Shown one piece after another: positions 5,632-9,837 of a stretch of 9,837 bases of DNA. Numbering within the stretch: position 1 is the stretch's first letter; every line of letters begins with the position of its first letter. The stretch lies in contig NZ_CM001557.1 in assembly GCF_000273375.1 (NCBI RefSeq), positions 1,568,984 through 1,578,820 on the forward strand, read 5' to 3'. The stretch is from Bartonella birtlesii IBS 325 (GTDB taxonomy: Bacteria > Pseudomonadota > Alphaproteobacteria > Rhizobiales > Rhizobiaceae). The notes under the pieces were generated by a model. That model made no database searches. It was not told where the DNA came from and saw only the letters and a program-made list of their open reading frames with translations. The translations under genes were made by a program, and so were the position numbers.

Positions 5632-6759
5632 TTACGCTGCTGCTTCACCACTGTAAGTGGGGATAACAATCGTTCCAAAATCTTGAGCTGTTTGGGCACT
5701 ATTTGGCATTTGAAAACGTGTTTTCTTCATCCCTATCAAAGTCTTGGCTGCAACGCCAAATTCACGTTCATAATCAAAATACTCTTCTTTAAGCGTATAA
5801 TGCGTTGCACTATGATTTTTGCCAAAACCTATAATCGCACTTTGCGCTCCTAAAAACACCGCACGACGCACACTCTTTACCGCTGTATGATCGGTGGATT
5901 TAACACCATGAGTGACATGAATAGCTTCACGTAAAATAACGCCATTATACATGCCTAGTGAACCATCAAAGATTGGGTTTTTCGCACGAGAGGTTGCATA
6001 AACCGATTTTTGAATATCTAACCACTCACCAACTGCTGTATTGGTTCGCAATTGCATCACTTGTGTTGGATGCAAATAGAGCACGTAAACATCATCACCA
6101 TTGACATGAACGGGAGAAATTTGCGGATTGGCTAGTTTGGCTTGTTTAACCGCTTCATCAATCAATTTAAGACTAAAGCTATGTTTGGCTTTATCATTGA
6201 GATCTTCATCCTTGGTTTTACCATCTGGACGGATAATACGTTCACTGCTCGGTGCCATGACTTCATTAAAGCCATAATGAACCGGTTTAATATACACTTC
6301 TCGGCCATCAACATTGATCGTACGCGCTGTATAACCGCATACCTGAAGAAAGAACATAATGCTTAAACGATTGGCATACCAGCGAACCAAGCCTTCTTTG
6401 GCTTTCTTGCGTAAATTCGGCAGTATTCTCTGTTGATCAATCGAGTCATCATTCGCAACACGCGCTGCATGTAAAAGCTCGTTAATGATCAGCCTATCAT
6501 TCATAAATTGAAGTGCTTCTTCATTGCCTTCTAAGGTTTCGCCTTGCGTGACACCGTCCCCAAACAGATTGACAAGCAGACTAAACGTAACGCTATCCCC
6601 TGCACTCTTATGGGTTTCGTTGTAAAGCTGGATAATGCTGTTCGAACTTTTGCCAATTAGGGGGGCAATTTTCGTTGCCTTCAAAACCTCATTGCTTAAT
6701 TTTTGTGACCACAATTTCACTGATTGCGGATCATGGGTTCCTATATGTGTTGTTGCCAT
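5632..6759 (-). CDS. Major capsid protein, N4-gp56 family
   Basis: The 375-residue protein starts at the ATG at 6759, with AAAGGTGA centred nine bases upstream; an in-frame GTG at 6768 lies inside that site and is rejected. N4-gp56 capsid features seen in order: KLWSQKLSNEVLKATKIAPLIGKS at the N terminus, SAGDSVTFSLLVNLFGDGVTQG near residues 50-75, 'LEGNEEALQFMNDRLIINELLHAARV' with SIDQQRILPNLRKKAKEGLVRWYA following, then HPTQVMQLRTN (the 'lhP.q..dLr' block), and KNPIFDGSLGMYNGVILRE (the 'npif.Galg.ynGvil.e'). It assembles with the scaffolding protein into the icosahedral shell. Length is usual for the family (about 330-400). Gene order scaffold-capsid-decoration supports it. A terminator hairpin stands 29-45 bases before the start. 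No truncation or frameshift is seen. Confidence 0.9.
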   Translation of the reverse strand: MATTHIGTHDPQSVKLWSQKLSNEVLKATKIAPLIGKSSNSIIQLYNETHKSAGDSVTFSLLVNLFGDGVTQGETLEGNEEALQFMNDRLIINELLHAARVANDDSIDQQRILPNLRKKAKEGLVRWYANRLSIMFFLQVCGYTARTINVDGREVYIKPVHYGFNEVMAPSSERIIRPDGKTKDEDLNDKAKHSFSLKLIDEAVKQAKLANPQISPVHVNGDDVYVLYLHPTQVMQLRTNTAVGEWLDIQKSVYATSRAKNPIFDGSLGMYNGVILREAIHVTHGVKSTDHTAVKSVRRAVFLGAQSAIIGFGKNHSATHYTLKEEYFDYEREFGVAAKTLIGMKKTRFQMPNSAQTAQDFGTIVIPTYSGEAAA

Positions 6760-6765
6760 TGATTT

Positions 6766-6772
6766 CACCTTT
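6766..6772 (-). promoter_or_regulatory. Ribosome binding site deciding the capsid start
   Basis: AAAGGTG on the minus strand is six bases from the ATG at 6759. The GTG that could serve as an earlier in-frame start (6768-6766) is part of this site, so the ATG is the right start and the capsid protein begins MATTHIG. Confidence 0.65.
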
Positions 6773-6781
6773 CTTTGCTGT

Positions 6782-6804
6782 AAAAAAACCGGCTTAAAGC
6801 CGGT
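6782..6804 (-). terminator. Intrinsic terminator in front of the capsid gene
   Basis: Read on the minus strand, ACCGGCTTTAAGCCGGT (6804-6788) forms a hairpin, with six G/C-rich pairs around a five-base loop, or eight pairs with one unpaired base. It is followed at once by TTTTTTT. This is a textbook Rho-independent terminator for minus-strand transcription. It lies 45 bases downstream of the scaffolding stop and 23 bases before the capsid start, so unless it is leaky or antiterminated it would reduce capsid mRNA. Confidence 0.75.
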
Positions 6805-6811
6805 GGAAAAC

Positions 6812-6826
6812 CCGCATCAAAGGCGG
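6812..6826 (-). terminator. Second, weaker hairpin upstream of the capsid terminator
   Basis: On the minus strand CCGC (6826-6823) pairs with GCGG (6815-6812) across a seven-base loop, followed by GTTTT. With the stronger hairpin eight bases further on it makes a tandem-hairpin 3' end between the scaffolding and capsid genes. On its own it would be a weak terminator; it may serve as a processing or stabilising structure. Confidence 0.4.
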
Positions 6827-6848
6827 ATTATGCTGTAAAATTTATTGC

Positions 6849-7748
6849 TTAATCGGGGTCTGCACCCATAATTTCATAAAAACGGGCTTCATTCTTCGGA
6901 TTTGATATCCAAGCATTGAATTCTTTTTCTGACATATTAGCAAGAGTTTCTTTAGTCATAGGACCCGTCACGCCCCCTCCACCAGATGCCGTCAAAGTCC
7001 GCGCAGAATTCTGACGGTTTTGAAGTGCTACTACCTGATCATTGGCTTGTATCGCTTTTGTCTGATAGCCAAGGTTTTGCGCTATCCTATAAAGCTCTTC
7101 TGCCGGATTAACGCCTTTTTGTGCACAAGTTGCGACAATCGTACGCAATTCATCCCCTATAATCGCATCTATCGTACTCCTTTGCGCATAAGTTGGATAA
7201 ACAGATGACCAAGCATTCAACTGCTTTGCACGTGTCTCATAAAGAAAATCTGCCGCGGCATCAAAATCTCTGTATTTTTCTTTGATTGATGTAACAGAAC
7301 TTTCTAAAAACTGATTCAAATGCCCGTTAAATTCTTGATATTCAATCGCTTGCCTTTGCACATCCTGCTGTGCTCGAATATATGCATCTTGCTCTTGAAG
7401 CTTCTTTCCAATCCAACCCATATAGCCAATGATGTCTTGTGTAGGGTCTGGGGGGGCGCTTTCTCCTTCAACTATTGGTGCTTGAGATTGATGTTCATAA
7501 AACTTGGCAAGTGCTTCACGGGCTTGATTGGCTTGCTCGACAGCACGCTGCCGATCTATGGGAACAATCTCTGAAGGCTTGTCAACGGCTTCTGTAACCG
7601 ACTCTGGAGATGTGATATCATGGCTCTCAACTGTCTCGACCTCATGATCAGCATCAAAAGAACTCTCATCATCATCAAAAACCGGCGCTTCAACCCTATA
7701 ATCTTCATTCACACCTTCATTCATCGCTTCGTTCATTTCTGCATTCAT
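6849..7748 (-). CDS. Phage scaffolding protein
   Basis: The 299-residue protein lies between portal and capsid, the invariant place for the scaffold. Its N terminus is strongly acidic (residues 1-65 contain many D/E: VNEDYRVEAPVFDDDESSFD and ADHEVETVESHD) and is followed by a largely helical, Q/A/E-rich centre (RQAVEQANQAREALAKFYEH; AYIRAQQDVQRQAIEYQEFN) and a glycine hinge (TASGGGGVTG). It ends with an 'ETLANMSEKEFNAWISNPKN' segment of the type seen in scaffolding C termini that bind coat protein. It should assemble with coat subunits and leave or be cleaved as the head fills. The ATG at 7748 is preceded by GAGAGGTTAGAGA. Several further in-frame ATGs (MNAEMNEAMNEG) follow, so the exact start is uncertain by up to about eight codons. 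Well supported by context and composition, less by direct motif match. Confidence 0.7.
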   Translation of the reverse strand: MNAEMNEAMNEGVNEDYRVEAPVFDDDESSFDADHEVETVESHDITSPESVTEAVDKPSEIVPIDRQRAVEQANQAREALAKFYEHQSQAPIVEGESAPPDPTQDIIGYMGWIGKKLQEQDAYIRAQQDVQRQAIEYQEFNGHLNQFLESSVTSIKEKYRDFDAAADFLYETRAKQLNAWSSVYPTYAQRSTIDAIIGDELRTIVATCAQKGVNPAEELYRIAQNLGYQTKAIQANDQVVALQNRQNSARTLTASGGGGVTGPMTKETLANMSEKEFNAWISNPKNEARFYEIMGADPD

Positions 7749-7761
7749 TCTCTAACCTCTC

Positions 7762-9780
7762 TTAAATGCTTCTTCCTCTGTATGTTGCGGCTCTCTCCCG
7801 CATAATCTGATTTTGCATTTGTTCATTGTGAATACGCTGCCTCTCAAGCTCATGGCGTTGCTGCATCAATTCAGCTTCCAATTCTGCTCTCTTTTGACGC
7901 ATGAACAATTCAATCTGTTTTCCTTGTAAATCCATCTGTTGCATCTGACTTTTAGCAGCAATATCTTGCTGCTTTTCTTGCAACTTCATTTCTTGTTCCG
8001 GATTCATTTGCTGTTGTTGGGCTTGTTGTGCCATTTGCTGCTGTTGCATCTTCTCACTCACTCGATTAAGCAGAGACGCCGGCAATGGAGAATAACGCAG
8101 CAAATCAAGCATGATATCTGGCGTAACAGCATTTTGAAGCAACGGTAACAATTGCGTGATAATACCAAAGGTCCGCTCTTTCTCATTCGGGCTGGTTGGC
8201 GCATCATCAACGACAATATCGTAATCAACACTCATCACCGCTTCACGGGTTAAGGGAATATATTGCGCATTCTCTTCACCAGATATCCTTACCAAACGAC
8301 CATCAGACAGATAATTCTGGATCAAGTGCAAAATAATCTTGCCTTGCCGCTTGCGATACAAACGTAAACCATCAAACAGACAAGCAAGCAGATTTAAACT
8401 GGATTGGCGTCGTTGTGCCTCCAAAATACCCGCTTGTGTCACTTCTCTTGTGCCAATGAATTCAGGTGATAAACCCGTCACTTGATTAATTGCTTCCTTA
8501 GCTTCATTAAACAGCTGGAAAAAGCCTTGTGGAAACTGTGCTATGGGTTTGGGCTGTATTTTACCACCTGCCAAAGCACCATTTTTCAAAACCGTAACAC
8601 TATCTACCCTGCTCCAACTCTTTACAGCTTCTCTTTCATCTTCAAACGCCCCCCTCTCAGCCATTATCCCACCCTTGGATTGGCTGTTGAGAATATGCAT
8701 TACTTGACTGAAATATTTATTCGCCCATCGTTGAGGATCTTTTGTCGGACGCACAACCCCATAAAATTGCCGTTCTATCTTGTCAAAATAACCCGTTATA
8801 CACTCCCAACCCAATTGACCAGCTGGAACCATGGGTTGATCGGGGCATAGCAAAACCTTCCTGCCTAAAAAAGCGCGCTTAACAACCTTTTTATTGAAAG
8901 CTGCCCCTTGGATATCCGGCATCATGCACTGTAGCTGCTTAAATTCTTCCTCGCTATAATCACGAAGTTCTCCAGTGCTTAAATCGGGCGCTTTGTAATA
9001 CCTCTCGCTTTCAAACCAACGGCATTCAACAAGTGTGATCATCCGTCGACCGTTTTCAACATCAATGCTCCCCTCATCACTGTAATAATCAAGATCATTA
9101 TGGTGAACACCTTCATGAGAGCTCCCATCACGAGCCCAATCTGCACTCAGTTCACTCCAATGGGCTTTGGGAAACATCTGCTTGGCTACTTCCAAAGGCT
9201 TGCGGTCTACGTACCACAAACGTTGTGCATCGGTTAAATTCGGTTGCACCGCTGCACTGTCCCAAACCATCTTTAACGGATCTAAACGAGTAATAACCGG
9301 TTCACCATCAAGGCTATTCTCATAATCAAGCCGTGTATCAGTCCACCCCATGCCGCAGATAACCGCATCTTGAAAAGCATCAGAATCCGCATACTCCGCA
9401 TGAGCTGTATCACGAAACCATTCTGCCGCTCCTGTAAGCAATTCACTTGGCAATGCCTTGCCTATTTGACGGGGAATGAATTGCACTTCTCGTTTATTAT
9501 TGCGTTCAGAACCTACAACAGCATTCACAAGCGGAGCAATACGATTAAAGGTCATAACAGGGCGACGTTGCTCTTTTAATGCCGCTAAATCAGCCTCATT
9601 CCACTGATCTCCATTGTAAAAACGAAAATCCTCCCTTGCATGTTCACGCCATTGGTTCACATGCTCCACATCTTCTTTGTACCAACTCACAAGCTTGCGA
9701 AACAAACCTTCCATAGAGAGATCTGACACGTTGCTGTCTTGTCCTAAATGCTCTTCATCATGCATCATTCTGCCATCCAT
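7762..9780 (-). CDS. Portal protein, P22 gp1-like
   Basis: The 672-residue protein has the N-terminal features of P22-type portals: a helix with LVSWYKEDVEHVNQWREHARE, FYNGDQWNEADLAALKEQ near residues 54-70, QRRPVMTFNRIAPLVNAVVG near 71-90 and NNKREVQFIPR at 94-104. A central wing/stem follows (AVICGMGWTDTRLDYENS; DPLKMVWDSAA), then GAFEDEREAVKSWSRVDS and TGLSPEFIGTREVTQAGILEA, a region conserved in this family. Residues 575-672 form a long Q/M/E/R-rich helix (MQQQQMAQQAQQQQMNPEQE and onward), analogous to the C-terminal helical barrel of P22 gp1. It forms the twelve-fold DNA channel at the capsid vertex and binds terminase and the adaptor. The terminase frame overlaps its first codons. ATG 9780 has only a weak GAGAG site, and the ATG at 9768 that overlaps the terminase stop as ATGA is an equally good start. 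Confidence 0.88.
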   Translation of the reverse strand: MDGRMMHDEEHLGQDSNVSDLSMEGLFRKLVSWYKEDVEHVNQWREHAREDFRFYNGDQWNEADLAALKEQRRPVMTFNRIAPLVNAVVGSERNNKREVQFIPRQIGKALPSELLTGAAEWFRDTAHAEYADSDAFQDAVICGMGWTDTRLDYENSLDGEPVITRLDPLKMVWDSAAVQPNLTDAQRLWYVDRKPLEVAKQMFPKAHWSELSADWARDGSSHEGVHHNDLDYYSDEGSIDVENGRRMITLVECRWFESERYYKAPDLSTGELRDYSEEEFKQLQCMMPDIQGAAFNKKVVKRAFLGRKVLLCPDQPMVPAGQLGWECITGYFDKIERQFYGVVRPTKDPQRWANKYFSQVMHILNSQSKGGIMAERGAFEDEREAVKSWSRVDSVTVLKNGALAGGKIQPKPIAQFPQGFFQLFNEAKEAINQVTGLSPEFIGTREVTQAGILEAQRRQSSLNLLACLFDGLRLYRKRQGKIILHLIQNYLSDGRLVRISGEENAQYIPLTREAVMSVDYDIVVDDAPTSPNEKERTFGIITQLLPLLQNAVTPDIMLDLLRYSPLPASLLNRVSEKMQQQQMAQQAQQQQMNPEQEMKLQEKQQDIAAKSQMQQMDLQGKQIELFMRQKRAELEAELMQQRHELERQRIHNEQMQNQIMRERAATYRGRSI

Positions 9781-9837
9781 GACGTACTCTCATAGGATTC
9801 TTTACCACTGTAAGCTTGTCTCTTATGTTTCTGCACA
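9765..9837 (-). CDS. Large terminase subunit, C-terminal end (partial)
   Basis: A frame open to the window edge on the minus strand reads KHKRQAYSGKESYESTSWMA and E, then TGA at 9767-9765. Large terminases of P22-like phages often end in a basic, serine-rich tail closing in 'SWMA', and this is the gene expected before the portal. Its TGA overlaps the portal-frame ATG at 9768 (ATGA), a classical coupling junction. Only the last 23-24 residues are inside the window, so ATPase and nuclease motifs cannot be seen and the call rests on the tail pattern and position. Confidence 0.6.
   Translation of the reverse strand, partial: VQKHKRQAYSGKESYESTSWMAE

Noticed and set aside
7939..8148. Leucine-rich plus-strand frame resembling a membrane peptide
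   Set aside because: The leucine runs are the complement of the CAG/CAA glutamine codons of the portal C-terminal helix, so the apparent hydrophobic segment is a strand artefact.
8482..8850. Plus-strand 122-codon frame inside the portal gene
   Set aside because: Antisense shadow of the conserved portal coding sequence, without a ribosome binding site or family pattern.
1..9837. CRISPR array, tRNA, insertion sequence or attachment site
   Set aside because: No regularly spaced repeats, tRNA-like folds, transposase frames or long terminal inverted repeats were seen on reading both strands.

Overview
The window is the virion-structure segment of a tailed-phage genome, almost certainly a prophage or prophage remnant in an AT-rich alphaproteobacterium. 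The protein families, the low GC and the toxin-antitoxin cassettes woven into the phage genes point to a Bartonella-like Rhizobiales host. Liberibacter or a related genus cannot be excluded by reading alone. No integrase, attachment site, tRNA or rRNA is visible, so the prophage ends lie outside the window.

Layout. The late genes run right to left on the minus strand in canonical short-tailed-phage order: C-terminal end of the large terminase (9837-9765), P22-like portal (9780-7762), scaffolding protein (7748-6849), an intrinsic terminator followed by the N4-gp56-type major capsid protein (6759-5632), and two tandem 126-residue paralogues that are probably decoration or minor capsid proteins (5611-5231 and 5219-4839). 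After a plus-strand insert come the head-tail adaptor (4161-3454), the tail hub/stabilisation beta-propeller protein (3452-1992), a gp13-like acetyltransferase-fold virion protein (1992-1567), and the N-terminal part only of what looks like an internal virion/DNA-ejection protein (1565-1119). Junctions are tight (1-20 bases or overlapping, including TAATG and ATGA overlaps), which indicates one long translationally coupled operon.

Two type II toxin-antitoxin modules lie on the opposite, plus, strand. Module 1 (374-1048) sits at the downstream end of the late operon. It has an intact Gp49/HigB-like toxin gene, but its antitoxin gene is broken by a one-base contraction of an A run. Module 2 (4227-4803) is intact and inserted between the decoration and adaptor genes, so late transcription of the tail genes must cross it in antisense. 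Each toxin gene has a recognisable promoter with a perfect palindrome in or touching it and a start codon close to the predicted transcription start, suggesting autoregulated and possibly leaderless toxin mRNAs.

At the left edge (1-373) I see AT-rich sequence with the module 1 promoter and no convincing gene. The truncated ejection gene, the missing tail spike and lysis genes, and the frameshifted antitoxin suggest that this end of the phage is decaying or rearranged, while the head and connector genes look intact. I do not see a wholly new system. The most unusual points are the toxin with a phase-broken antitoxin, the antisense toxin-antitoxin insert in the morphogenesis operon, and the terminator directly in front of the capsid gene.
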